Source of the DNA: an uncultured Prevotella sp.
GTDB taxonomy: Bacteria; Bacteroidota; Bacteroidia; Bacteroidales; Bacteroidaceae
Assembly (NCBI GenBank): GCA_946402275.1
Contig: CAMIVY010000017.1
Coordinates: forward strand, 1-64,000
Direction: 5' to 3'
Length of the DNA stretch: 64,000 bases
Below, piece after piece: positions 8,358-15,791 of this stretch. Position numbers and translations under genes: made by a program. Numbering within the stretch: position 1 is the first letter of the stretch; every line of letters starts with the position of its first letter. A model generated the notes under the pieces. The model was not told the origin of the DNA and made no database searches. It saw nothing but the letters and a program-made list of their open reading frames with translations.

Positions 8358-9602
8358 TTATATGTAGTCTTTTGCCTTGCTATCAAGTTTTGAAAGACGA
8401 TCAAGGGCAGCTTGCAATGTCTCGTCGCGCTTAGCAAAATGGAAACGGATAAGATGATGTACATCCTCTTTGAAGAAACAACTGCCAGGAACGGCTCCCA
8501 CCCCGACATGCTCAGCAAGCCACTCACAGAAATGCAGGTCATCCTTTACACCATACTTCGAAACGTCAAGCATCACGTAATATGCACCTTCGGGATCAGT
8601 GAAGTCAAGTCCGAACTGTCTCAGCCCGTCACAGAACAGATGCTTCATGTGAGTATAATGTTCCTGCAAGCCTTCGTAATAGGAATCTGGAAAACATAGG
8701 CCAACTGTGGCAGCCTCCATCAATGGAGCCGCTGCACCGACTGTCAGGAAGTCATGCACCTTCTTCACCCGGTCGATGATGCGTTCCGGGGCAATGACAT
8801 AGCCCAGCCGCCAGCCTGTGATGCTGTAGGTCTTGGAAAGCGAGCTGCATGAGATGGTGCGCTCCCACATGCCTGGAAGTGTGGAGATATAGACGTGCTT
8901 GTGCGGCGCATAGACAATGTGCTCATAGACCTCATCGGTAATCACATAGCCATCGTACCTTATTACAATATCTGCTATCGTCTGCAATTCCTCACGTGTA
9001 AAGACCTTGCCGCAGGGGTTAGACGGATTACAGAGTACCAATGCCTTGGCACCCTGCTTGAATGCTTCCTCTATCAGGTTGGCATCGAAAGAGAAGGCTG
9101 CGATTGAGCGAGAGGAGACCGAAGCATGCTTCGAGTTTTCCAAGCGTGAGCAGGCTCGGCTATAAGCCATCGTAGGCGGCACGAGCGGGATGTATATCGG
9201 CTCAGCACCGCTCAGGATGGTGTCTGCCATGTAGTTCTCATAGAACGGTGAGAAGATGGCCACTTTGTCGCCAGGATTCACAACGGTCATCATGGAAGCC
9301 ATCATGGCCTCCGTCGATCCACATGTCACCACGATATTCTTATCGGGGTCAATGTCCAGACCAGTGAAGTGACACTGTTTTTTAGCCAATGCCTCACGGA
9401 AGTTCTGCGCTCCCCAGGTAATCGCATACTGGTGAGGGCCATGGGGAGCAATCTCTGCCAGACGATCTGTTATCTCCTTTGGAGGGTCGAAGTCTGGGAA
9501 TCCCTGTGAGAGATTGATGGCTCCGTACTTGTTTGATATCCGGGTCATCCTACGGATAACGGAATCCGTAAATCCTGCTGTTCTTGTTGATAACGGTCGC
9601 AT
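8358..9602 (-). CDS. Class I/II PLP aminotransferase with an in-frame repeat insertion
   Basis: A 414-residue fold-type I aminotransferase. The PLP lysine is in SSLSKTYSITGWRLGY and the NPxNPxG signature is LCNPSNPCGKVF. The N-terminus resembles methionine/kynurenine-type aminotransferases (AINLSQGFPDFDPP). The loop after PIYIPLVPPT normally runs straight into a YxFD stretch; here about 25 residues (AYSRACSRLENSKHASVSSR...) intervene, encoded by element A at 9099-9151 (roughly residues 151-168). The frame is kept open, so the protein may still fold if the insert is a surface loop. The exact substrate is not certain. Confidence 0.9.
   Translation of the reverse strand: MRPLSTRTAGFTDSVIRRMTRISNKYGAINLSQGFPDFDPPKEITDRLAEIAPHGPHQYAITWGAQNFREALAKKQCHFTGLDIDPDKNIVVTCGSTEAMMASMMTVVNPGDKVAIFSPFYENYMADTILSGAEPIYIPLVPPTMAYSRACSRLENSKHASVSSRSIAAFSFDANLIEEAFKQGAKALVLCNPSNPCGKVFTREELQTIADIVIRYDGYVITDEVYEHIVYAPHKHVYISTLPGMWERTISCSSLSKTYSITGWRLGYVIAPERIIDRVKKVHDFLTVGAAAPLMEAATVGLCFPDSYYEGLQEHYTHMKHLFCDGLRQFGLDFTDPEGAYYVMLDVSKYGVKDDLHFCEWLAEHVGVGAVPGSCFFKEDVHHLIRFHFAKRDETLQAALDRLSKLDSKAKDYI
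9099..9151. repeat. Element A, in-frame copy inside the aminotransferase gene
   Basis: TGCGATTGAGCGAGAGGAGA, CCGAAGCATGCTTCGAG and TTTTCCAAGCGTGAGC align with the other copies. The central hairpin CGAAGCATGCTTCG is intact although its bases differ from the reference copy, so the fold is kept while the sequence changes. Confidence 0.8.
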
Positions 9603-9605
9603 ATC

Positions 9606-9992
9606 CTAAGTATCTAATAGTCCTGAAACGATATCGCCATGATGTTTCTCGTCGTTCTTCACACTCTCCACCTCGGGAAAGTCTGCGATCAGATGTTCAT
9701 AGCCCACTGCAGCATCATACTCGCCTTTGGCTATCATCTTGTAGAGGCGTTTCTTGCCTAACAGATAATAAAGTACAGGCATGATTAGAGCCATCGTTTT
9801 CTTGGGCTTTAATGCCTGTTTCGTATAAGCATGGAAGACGCTGGCATGCCTGCCTTCTTCTTTTGCAAGTTGAAGGAAGGCCTCTTGTTCTTTATCTGTC
9901 TTTACCACTTTAGCCAGTCTCTGGTACATCAGCACGGCATTTAATTCGCCTTGCTGACTACGCAATAGTTCATCAAATTGTTCTTGTGTCAT
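9606..9992 (-). CDS. Ferritin-like (rubrerythrin-type) diiron protein
   Basis: A 128-residue four-helix protein with spaced Glu/His ligands typical of the ferritin-like superfamily: GELNAVLMYQRLA, KEEGRHASVFHAY, a central hydrophobic turn (LIMPVLYYLLG), GEYDAAVGYEHL and NDEKHHGDIV. It has no rubredoxin domain. The hydrophobic stretch between the helix pairs could touch the membrane. A role in iron or peroxide handling is likely but inferred. It ends 4 bp upstream of the aminotransferase on the same strand. Confidence 0.8.
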   Translation of the reverse strand: MTQEQFDELLRSQQGELNAVLMYQRLAKVVKTDKEQEAFLQLAKEEGRHASVFHAYTKQALKPKKTMALIMPVLYYLLGKKRLYKMIAKGEYDAAVGYEHLIADFPEVESVKNDEKHHGDIVSGLLDT

Positions 9993-9993
9993 A

Positions 9994-10109
9994 TTATGAT
10001 ATTCCTAATAGTTCAATTTCAAAGATAAGTGTAGAGCCACCAGGGATGCCCGGCTGGGAGAATTTGCCGTAACCCATCTCTGCAGGGGTATATATTCTTT
10101 TTTTGCCAT
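9994..10109 (-). pseudogene. Collapsed FKBP-type peptidyl-prolyl isomerase gene
   Basis: The minus strand opens with ATGGCAAAAAAAGAATATAT (MAKKEYI), a typical start of small Bacteroidales FKBPs. It passes at once into the C-terminal segment PAEMGYGKFSQPGIPGGSTL and IFEIELLGIS with stop at 9994-9996. The whole middle is missing, and the two pieces are out of frame by one base near 10085. The tail is well preserved, so the deletion appears fairly recent. The product cannot be functional. Confidence 0.85.
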
Positions 10110-10113
10110 AATT

Positions 10114-11046
10114 TTATGATTTCCAACGCCAGGTTTTCCTGACGAGCGTTGCTATGGTATGTGTGATTGTACGCAGATGGAAACTCTTACCCATCACAAT
10201 CAGCAATACGGCAGAAAGGATGAGCACGATTCCAACAGCAAGTCTGAAGGTGAGTGATTCGTCAAACACCAGCACGCCGATGGCTACTGCCGTCAATGGT
10301 TCCAAGGCTCCCATGATAGCCGTAGGCGTGGCTCCAACCTCATGAACGGCTATGGTCATGAATACCAGTGAAAGAACCGTTGGCACCAACCCAAGCCAAC
10401 ATGCAAAGAACCAGGCACGGGGCGATGGCGGCAACATCAGATACAAGTCAGGCGAAGTAAATGAATACGCCAGCAGACACAACATGCAAATCAGTAATAC
10501 ATAGAACGTGAGTTTCAAAGATGACATGCGTATGCTCGACTGGTTGACTATCACGATATAAACAGCGTAAGTAAGCGAGGACAGCATCACCAGTAGGACG
10601 CCCATTGTGCTGAGCGAAATGCCTGCATCACCCTTATACAGCAGGCCGATACCTACTAAAGCAAGGATAATGGATGTAATGGTTGAAACTGTCACCTTCT
10701 CTCGAAAGAACGAGGCCATGATGACAGCCACCATCACAGGATAGACGAACAGGATTGTTGATGCAATGCCGGCATCCATGAAGTGAAAACTCTGATAGTA
10801 CGTGATACTGGATGCTGCAAAAAGCATTCCGAGTGAGCCAAGAACCTTCAGTTCTCCCTTTGAGACACTGAATGATATTCGTTGAACTATCAGCATGACG
10901 GCCAGCATCATCACTGCCATAAAGAAACGATAAAAAAGAACGGACGCAGTGTTTACGCCTTCCTCATAAAGCGGCAAGGCTCCGAATGGATTTGTGCCAT
11001 AACAGACAGCCGCCAATATGCCGCAGATGATTCCCTTATGTTTCAT
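10114..11046 (-). CDS. EamA-family (DMT superfamily) transporter
   Basis: About 310 residues with ten predicted membrane spans in two EamA repeats, starting MKHKGIICGILAAVCYGTNP. The second repeat ends near GALEPLTAVAIGVLVFDESL. The start at 11046 overlaps the stop of yjbQ (ATGA); longer versions run into that gene. Members export small metabolites such as amino acids; the substrate is unknown. It is last in a compact minus-strand operon. Confidence 0.92.
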   Translation of the reverse strand: MKHKGIICGILAAVCYGTNPFGALPLYEEGVNTASVLFYRFFMAVMMLAVMLIVQRISFSVSKGELKVLGSLGMLFAASSITYYQSFHFMDAGIASTILFVYPVMVAVIMASFFREKVTVSTITSIILALVGIGLLYKGDAGISLSTMGVLLVMLSSLTYAVYIVIVNQSSIRMSSLKLTFYVLLICMLCLLAYSFTSPDLYLMLPPSPRAWFFACWLGLVPTVLSLVFMTIAVHEVGATPTAIMGALEPLTAVAIGVLVFDESLTFRLAVGIVLILSAVLLIVMGKSFHLRTITHTIATLVRKTWRWKS

Positions 11047-11456
11047 TCTCCAATAATCGTTACAACCAACTCTCTGGAACCACCGTAATTGCGGTACTCG
11101 CAGAAGTAGATGCCCTGCCAAGTGCCAAGATTCAAACGTCCGTCAGTAATAGGAAGAGTGATGCTGACACCGCTCAGCGTGGACTTGGCGTGGGCAGGCA
11201 TATCATCGGCACCCTCCAAGGTATGCTCGTACTCGGGACGGTTCTCAGGAACCAGTCGGTTGAAGATGGTTTCCATATCCACACGAACATCTGGATCTGC
11301 ATTCTCATTGATGCTCAGTCCGCAACTCGTATGCTTGCAGAATATATTCATGATGCCCGTCTGAGGCAACTTTGGCAACTGACTCAGAATCTCATTGGTC
11401 ACCAAATGGAATCCGCGAGACTTGGGCTTTAGGGTTATTTCTACTTGCTGTATCAT
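11043..11456 (-). CDS. yjbQ: YjbQ family (UPF0047) protein
   Basis: A 137-residue UPF0047/YjbQ protein, recognisable from IFCKHTSCGLSINENADPDV and the C-terminal GTWQGIYFCEYRNYGGSREL. The clustered His, Cys and Glu residues form the family's conserved site; some members show thiamine-phosphate synthase activity in vivo. The ATG at 11456 (MIQQVEITLKPK) fits the family start better than one 13 codons upstream. It overlaps the transporter gene by four bases. Confidence 0.92.
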   Translation of the reverse strand: MIQQVEITLKPKSRGFHLVTNEILSQLPKLPQTGIMNIFCKHTSCGLSINENADPDVRVDMETIFNRLVPENRPEYEHTLEGADDMPAHAKSTLSGVSITLPITDGRLNLGTWQGIYFCEYRNYGGSRELVVTIIGE

Positions 11457-11496
11457 CGTTTTTATAGGGTATGATAGGTGACAGGTTCCTGTCAAA

Positions 11497-12438
11497 TTAT
11501 TCGTCGAACATCAACTTCACTTGAAGTTCTGGATATATCTGTTTCAGCATTTCCTTTACGCTGATAACATGGCCGGCACCAATAATCAATATGTTCCTTT
11601 GATAAGGGTTCGCCTTAATTTGCTCAGCCAGATTCTCTGCTATGCGATGGTTTCTTCCATCCCACAGTTGTCTGACTGTATCAGTCGATTCATTCGGATG
11701 AGTGACATAGCGACACGAGTTAACCATATAGTACCGATGTAGCGTCTCTGGCTTGTTGGTATATTTGCCTAGTTTCCCCCACAAAGAAGGCCACACCCTC
11801 TTACGACTGTCCTGTTTAAATAGTTTCGCGAGGACAGCATCATCGCCTGTTTCCTTTATCGCCTTTAAGGATTTGCTCCATGCACGTTGGTATTCTTTTT
11901 CCGTCTGATGATCGTCCACAGGTATGAGTTCTGTGATGCCCATGGTTATAGCCAACGGGATTATCAGGTCACCATTCTCGTTCCTCAAGGCTTTCTTCGA
12001 ACCACCTATTCCATAGGTTTTCAAATAGTTGTAGTAAGAATAGTTTGCCCTGTCTCTTTTCATCATATAGGTTTTTGCGAGAAAGGCATAATCATCCGAG
12101 CCCAACTCTGACAGACGTTTCTTCTTCAATTTCAGGAAACGTTCCTCATCAATAGTTTCTGTTCGTGAGAGAGAATCTGCGATGCTTAAAAATTTCGGAG
12201 TAAAATTCTTAAGACTCAATGTGTCATTAGAGCGAATATCTTCAGTATAAATGGCCTCTGGCTGATACTTCTTCGCGTATTTCAAAAGCGGCCTGTAGCT
12301 ACGACTAACAATTGATGGCACTTCATGCATTGTACCGATAATCAGAAGTTCCTTGGAAACATGGCGTTCACCTGTTTCTTGGGCATAAAGACAAGATGCC
12401 ATAAGTACTGATGTGAGAATTGCAAATACTCTTTTCAT
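11497..12438 (-). CDS. DUF5694 (TraB-like) exported protein
   Basis: A 313-residue protein with an N-terminal signal peptide (KRVFAILTSVLMASCLYAQ). The mature part opens with IIGTMHEVPS, has EAIYTEDI and ends with NILIIGAGHVISVKEML, the spaced motifs of the TraB/ChaN/EreA-like fold to which DUF5694 belongs. The signal peptide also contains ASC at a lipobox-like place, so a lipoprotein is possible. Its start codon overlaps the stop of the tiny gene upstream (ATGA). The function is unknown. Confidence 0.8.
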   Translation of the reverse strand: MKRVFAILTSVLMASCLYAQETGERHVSKELLIIGTMHEVPSIVSRSYRPLLKYAKKYQPEAIYTEDIRSNDTLSLKNFTPKFLSIADSLSRTETIDEERFLKLKKKRLSELGSDDYAFLAKTYMMKRDRANYSYYNYLKTYGIGGSKKALRNENGDLIIPLAITMGITELIPVDDHQTEKEYQRAWSKSLKAIKETGDDAVLAKLFKQDSRKRVWPSLWGKLGKYTNKPETLHRYYMVNSCRYVTHPNESTDTVRQLWDGRNHRIAENLAEQIKANPYQRNILIIGAGHVISVKEMLKQIYPELQVKLMFDE

Positions 12439-12605
12439 TCGTTTATATAATTCTTCGTATTCATATCATAGTATAGAGCCTCTCGCTCGAGCTCTGCTCG
12501 CTTGCAAGGCAAGAACTCTGCTAACGTCAACTTCTCCACAGAGTGCTCGATGATTCGTATCAGCTCATCGCGCCTGAAATCATCTGACTGTCCGAAATGT
12601 GCCAC
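12435..12605 (-). CDS. Tiny RRDELIRIIEHS-family protein carrying a repeat insertion
   Basis: A 56-residue frame from a GTG at 12605 (three bases after the upstream stop) to a stop overlapping the next ATG, so it sits snugly in an operon. It reads HFGQSDDFRRDELIRIIEHS, then VEKLTLAEF, then LPCKRAELERE, then ALYYDMNTKNYINE. The tiny gene at 39747-39896 has the same protein without the middle piece (HSLEKLTLAELEALYYDM...). The extra ~10 codons correspond to the A2 repeat at 12482-12507. The conservation of both ends argues that the family is translated. Function unknown. Confidence 0.75.
   Translation of the reverse strand: MAHFGQSDDFRRDELIRIIEHSVEKLTLAEFLPCKRAELEREALYYDMNTKNYINE
12482..12507. 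repeat. A2-type repeat inside a tiny gene
   Basis: CTCGCTCGAGCTCTGCTCGC followed by TTGCAA. Its reverse complement (GCAAGCGAGCAGAGCTCGAG) closely matches 5012-5036 and is related to the arms of element A. It adds about ten codons to the tiny gene without breaking the frame. Confidence 0.7.
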
Positions 12606-12608
12606 AGA

Positions 12609-12791
12609 CTAATACTTAGTGAAGTTGTACTTTGTCCTCAACTCAACTTTCTTCTCCTCACTTTGAGAGGTAAAGTAAGCCTTCCAGCCTGGACAGAAGT
12701 TAATGTGCCAACGCCAGAACTTGCCTAACACCGAATTGGGCTTCTTGTCATAGTGTGCCCTGAACTTGCAGTTTTCGCAAAGATGTGCCAT
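12609..12791 (-). CDS. CENCK small Cys-containing protein, copy 1
   Basis: A 60-residue basic protein: MAHLCENCKFRAHYDKKP, then GKFWRWHINFCPGWKAYF. The gene at 43057-43242 encodes a clear paralog. Shared residues include the two Cys of CENCK, RAxYDKxPxS, GxFWRWxINFCPxW and a C-terminal KYxFxKY. The CxxC plus one later Cys could bind a metal or take part in thiol chemistry. I do not know a name for the family. It heads the operon with the tiny gene and DUF5694; a -7 box lies at 12832-12839. Confidence 0.8.
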   Translation of the reverse strand: MAHLCENCKFRAHYDKKPNSVLGKFWRWHINFCPGWKAYFTSQSEEKKVELRTKYNFTKY

Positions 12792-12831
12792 CCTTAAGTC
12801 TCCTATTACATTTATTTGTTAAATATGACTG

Positions 12832-12839
12832 CAAAGATA
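12832..12839 (-). promoter_or_regulatory. Probable -7 box for the CENCK/DUF5694 operon
   Basis: TATCTTTG on the minus strand, about 40 bases before the ATG at 12791. On the opposite strand TAATTTTG at 12862-12869 could serve the divergent flavoprotein gene, so this short gap probably holds two back-to-back promoters. Confidence 0.5.
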
Positions 12840-12907
12840 GTGATTTTACGCTGAATATTAGTAATTTTGTGCACACATTTAAATGTATTTAATCAAAAGT
12901 GAAGACG

Positions 12908-13567
12908 ATGAAAAAGATCATGATTATCGACGGAGGTCCGAGAAAGAATTTCAATACAGCCGCCATGTTACAAAAGATTGCCGAAGGTGCTACTTCGGTA
13001 AGTGACAAAATTGAAGTTAAGACAGTGCGCTTGTATGGTCTTGACTATAAGGGCTGCGTTTCGTGCATGGCCTGCAAATTGAAGGACAAGACCTCTAACG
13101 TCTGTAAATACAAGGACGGGCTGACACCCGTGCTGGAAGAAATTGCTCAGGCTGATGGCCTGGTGATGGGGTCGCCCATCTATTTCAGCGAAGTTACTGC
13201 ACAGCTGAGGGCTCTGCTCGAACGTCTTATCTTCCCCTGGCTGTCATACAAGGATTTCAGTCTGACGGCTCCAAAGAAGATGCCTGTTATATTGACCTAC
13301 ACGATGAACGCCAATACGGAACAGGCCAAGACCATATTCCAGTTGATGGGTCTCATTGAGAATTGTCTTGAACGTGCCTATGGTAATGTGGAACACGTGG
13401 ATGCTTTTAACACCTATCAGGTGAAGAACTACGACCGCTACGAGTTGGACGCATTCCCAGAACCTATGAAGCGCCAGTACCGCGATAAGCACTGGGAAGA
13501 GGACTTGCAGCGTGCTTTCGATGCAGGAAAGAGAATGGCTCAGAGTATTATAAACAAAGAGGTGTAA
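12908..13567 (+). CDS. NADPH-dependent FMN reductase / iron-sulfur flavoprotein-like
   Basis: About 219 residues with a flavodoxin-like fold: MKKIMIIDGGPRKNFNTAAM forms the phosphate-binding loop for FMN, and MGSPIYFSEVTAQLRALLER is the second flavin loop. CVSCMACKLKD and CKYKDG give the Cys set seen in multimeric flavodoxin-like and iron-sulfur flavoproteins. It is probably a cytosolic NAD(P)H-dependent quinone or metal reductase. An upstream GTG at 12899 is possible, but the ATG at 12908 matches the usual start. Confidence 0.88.
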   Translation: MKKIMIIDGGPRKNFNTAAMLQKIAEGATSVSDKIEVKTVRLYGLDYKGCVSCMACKLKDKTSNVCKYKDGLTPVLEEIAQADGLVMGSPIYFSEVTAQLRALLERLIFPWLSYKDFSLTAPKKMPVILTYTMNANTEQAKTIFQLMGLIENCLERAYGNVEHVDAFNTYQVKNYDRYELDAFPEPMKRQYRDKHWEEDLQRAFDAGKRMAQSIINKEV

Positions 13568-13588
13568 ACAAGATCCAGTTTATGACAT

Positions 13589-13660
13589 ATGTATAGTCTG
13601 AATTATAAAGTAACAACAAGCACCTGAACAATGCCAACTATGTCTGCATGGCGATGGAAC
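13589..13660 (+). pseudogene. Collapsed acyl-ACP thioesterase gene (deletion scar)
   Basis: The plus strand reads ATG then MYSLNYKVTTST, the exact start of the intact thioesterase at 30914-31615. It then jumps to LNNANYV.MAME, which matches the internal HLNNANYVRMAME of that gene. About 160 codons between the two have gone and the frame is broken at the joint. Homology ends around GATGGAAC at 13660. The intact paralog in the same window makes the assignment firm. Confidence 0.85.
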
Positions 13661-13678
13661 ATATGCACACCTTCTTCC

Positions 13679-14431
13679 ATGACGCTGACCTACATCTTTC
13701 ATAGCGGATTTGTGCTCGAAACGGAGCGGTCCATTCTTGTATTCGACTATTGGCTTGATCCCAGTGGTGTAATGGATGGCGGGTTGCAGAGCGAGAAGCC
13801 CATGTATGTCTTCTCCAGCCACTTCCATGAAGACCACTTTACGAAGGAGATCTTTGAGTGGAAGAAGCAGCGGGAAGGTATCACCTACATTCTCTCCAAG
13901 GACATCTACAAACATCGGAGAGCCAGCAAGGAAGATGCTGACGTGTGGTTGGCCAAAGGTGGCACATGGTCTGACGGGACTATCTCCGTATGGGCATTAG
14001 GCAGCACGGACAGCGGTGTGTCGTGGATTGTAGAGACAGAGGGTAAACGTATCTTCCATGCGGGCGACCTGAACAACTGGTATGCAAAGTTTCTGACGGA
14101 CGATAATCCTGATCAACAGCGATATAGCTTTGAGATGGAGGAAATATTTAACCCGATTGCCCACGAGAAACAATTCCTTGGCGAGTTGAAGGACATCCGC
14201 AAGGTCGCCGATAGTTTCGATGTGGTGATGTTCCCCATAGATGGACGTGTTGGCAATGGCTACACCCTTGGTGGCCGGCAATTCATCGAACGATTCAAAG
14301 TCGGCCTCTTCGTTCCCATGCATTTTGTGGCCAGTGGCTTCGAGTCTTCATGGCGAATGAAGGAATTTACAGATGTAAAAGGTATTCCTTTCTGGGAGAT
14401 TACCAGAGAGGGCGAAAGTATTGAAATCTAA
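13679..14431 (+). CDS. Metallo-beta-lactamase-fold hydrolase
   Basis: About 250 residues, start chosen at MTLTYIFHSGFVLETE because the longer frame reads through the thioesterase scar. The metal-binding motif HxHxDH is SSHFHEDHF. A later FHAGDLNNWY holds a conserved Asp and FVPMHF a further His, as in UlaG-like members. It is probably a cytosolic zinc- or manganese-dependent hydrolase of unknown substrate. Confidence 0.88.
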   Translation: MTLTYIFHSGFVLETERSILVFDYWLDPSGVMDGGLQSEKPMYVFSSHFHEDHFTKEIFEWKKQREGITYILSKDIYKHRRASKEDADVWLAKGGTWSDGTISVWALGSTDSGVSWIVETEGKRIFHAGDLNNWYAKFLTDDNPDQQRYSFEMEEIFNPIAHEKQFLGELKDIRKVADSFDVVMFPIDGRVGNGYTLGGRQFIERFKVGLFVPMHFVASGFESSWRMKEFTDVKGIPFWEITREGESIEI

Positions 14432-14478
14432 ATAGCTATTTTTGTAATCTATTTGAAGTGAAATTAGGTATTACGCGT

Positions 14479-15021
14479 ATGATAGACCAGATTATTGACT
14501 ACAACAAAACTTTCGTAGAACAGAAGGACTACGAGAAGTATCTGACCAGCAAGTACCCCGACAAGAAGCTGGCTGTATTGTCATGTATGGACACCCGACT
14601 GACAGAATTGCTCCCTGCTGCTTTGGGGTTGAAGAATGGTGATGCTAAGATTATCAAGAACGCAGGAGGACTTGTTATCTCAGCTTTTGATTCTGCCATG
14701 CGTAGCCTCATTGTCGCCATCTATGAGTTAGGAGTAAAGGAGATTATGGTTGTTGCCCACTCTCATTGTGGAGCCTGTCACATGAGCTATGACCACTTCC
14801 ACCACGAGATGATTGCCCGTGGTGTGACGGATGAAACACTTGACACTATCCGCAAGTGTGGAATAGACTTAGACCGGTGGTTAGAGGGATTCAAAGACAC
14901 TCCGACCTCAGTAAGAAAGACTGTTGAGACCATCAAGACCCATCCGCTCGTTCCAAAGGATATAGTGGTCAGAGGTTTCATTATTGATTCAGAAACAGGC
15001 GAGTTAGAGGAAATAGGCTGA
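14479..15021 (+). CDS. Beta-class carbonic anhydrase, copy 1
   Basis: A 180-residue beta-carbonic anhydrase that interconverts CO2 and bicarbonate. Zinc ligands are visible as CMDTR (Cys, with the Asp-Arg dyad) and HSHCGAC (His and Cys). The ATG at 14479 (MIDQIIDYNK) matches the start of the second copy; a GTG seven codons earlier is less likely. A near-identical copy lies at 43493-44035: by eye about nine substitutions and no gaps. Confidence 0.95.
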   Translation: MIDQIIDYNKTFVEQKDYEKYLTSKYPDKKLAVLSCMDTRLTELLPAALGLKNGDAKIIKNAGGLVISAFDSAMRSLIVAIYELGVKEIMVVAHSHCGACHMSYDHFHHEMIARGVTDETLDTIRKCGIDLDRWLEGFKDTPTSVRKTVETIKTHPLVPKDIVVRGFIIDSETGELEEIG

Positions 15022-15080
15022 TTCAAAAGATTTATGCAGCATATTTGTTTCTAATTACCTTCCGTTAGGCAAAAGTATAT

Positions 15081-15383
15081 ATGAACAAAGTACGAATTAC
15101 AGCCATCCGTCAGACGGTCTATGCAGACCTGATGGCAAAATATGAGAATCCCATCGAGCATACTTGCGATGTCAAGGAGGGGCAGCAATGGATATCAGAG
15201 AATGGTGAATGTCCCGAAGGGATGTGCCCTTCTGCCTGGTCATCCATGCGGGAGTTTGTAGAGTCTTTGTCCAAAGGTGAGGGGAACTTTTACGATGGAT
15301 GGATGAAGAACCCCATAAGTGCAATGATTAGCTGCAATGACGGCTTCCGTCCGTTTAGTTTCTATATTGAGGTGATTGAGTAA
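15081..15383 (+). CDS. TIGR04076-family protein
   Basis: A 100-residue protein matching the TIGR04076 pattern: KVRITAIRQTVYADL, then HTCDVKEGQQW and CPEGMCPSAWSSM, then MISCNDGFRPFSFYIE. Four Cys residues are spaced along it, suggesting metal binding or thiol chemistry. The family is widespread in anaerobes and of unknown function. It follows the carbonic anhydrase on the same strand after about 60 bp. Confidence 0.85.
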   Translation: MNKVRITAIRQTVYADLMAKYENPIEHTCDVKEGQQWISENGECPEGMCPSAWSSMREFVESLSKGEGNFYDGWMKNPISAMISCNDGFRPFSFYIEVIE

Positions 15384-15386
15384 TGA

Positions 15387-15791
15387 TCAATCGATCTTTA
15401 TCTCTCTTATAGCATCAAGTGGAACTCTCTTCCCATCTGTAAACTCGATGCACTTTTCATACTCGTCGATGCGCTTCACATTGCCTATATAAGACTGATA
15501 GGAACCTCCTGCCTTATGCTCGTCTGGCACGAAATACTCGATGGTCACAGAAGGATGCTTTGGCAATATGGAAACGATCAATTCCATTTTGCGGTTCATT
15601 TCCTCATTGCCAGATTCACTCAATGCTACCCAGTCATCTGTTAATCGTCCTGACTCTCGTATTGCAGCATCATAGCCAGTCAATGCGGCAAAGGGCGCAA
15701 ACTGGGCTGCACGGTTCCACATTGACATCCGAGGATGATGTTTTGGTTCGTAATGTGGCAGATTGATGATATCGTCGTAATCATTTCTCAT
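15387..15791 (-). CDS. YolD-like protein paired with a Y-family polymerase
   Basis: A 134-residue protein with the YolD-like pattern RMSMWNRAAQFAPFAALTGY in the N-terminal half and SYIGNVKRIDEYEKCIEF near the end. YolD-like genes usually neighbour UvrX/UmuC-type polymerases in Firmicutes, and here the gene overlaps the 3' end of such a polymerase by 11 bases. The overlap contains a run of ATGAGAAATGA-like units. It is probably an accessory factor in translesion synthesis; the mechanism is not established. Confidence 0.85.
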   Translation of the reverse strand: MRNDYDDIINLPHYEPKHHPRMSMWNRAAQFAPFAALTGYDAAIRESGRLTDDWVALSESGNEEMNRKMELIVSILPKHPSVTIEYFVPDEHKAGGSYQSYIGNVKRIDEYEKCIEFTDGKRVPLDAIREIKID

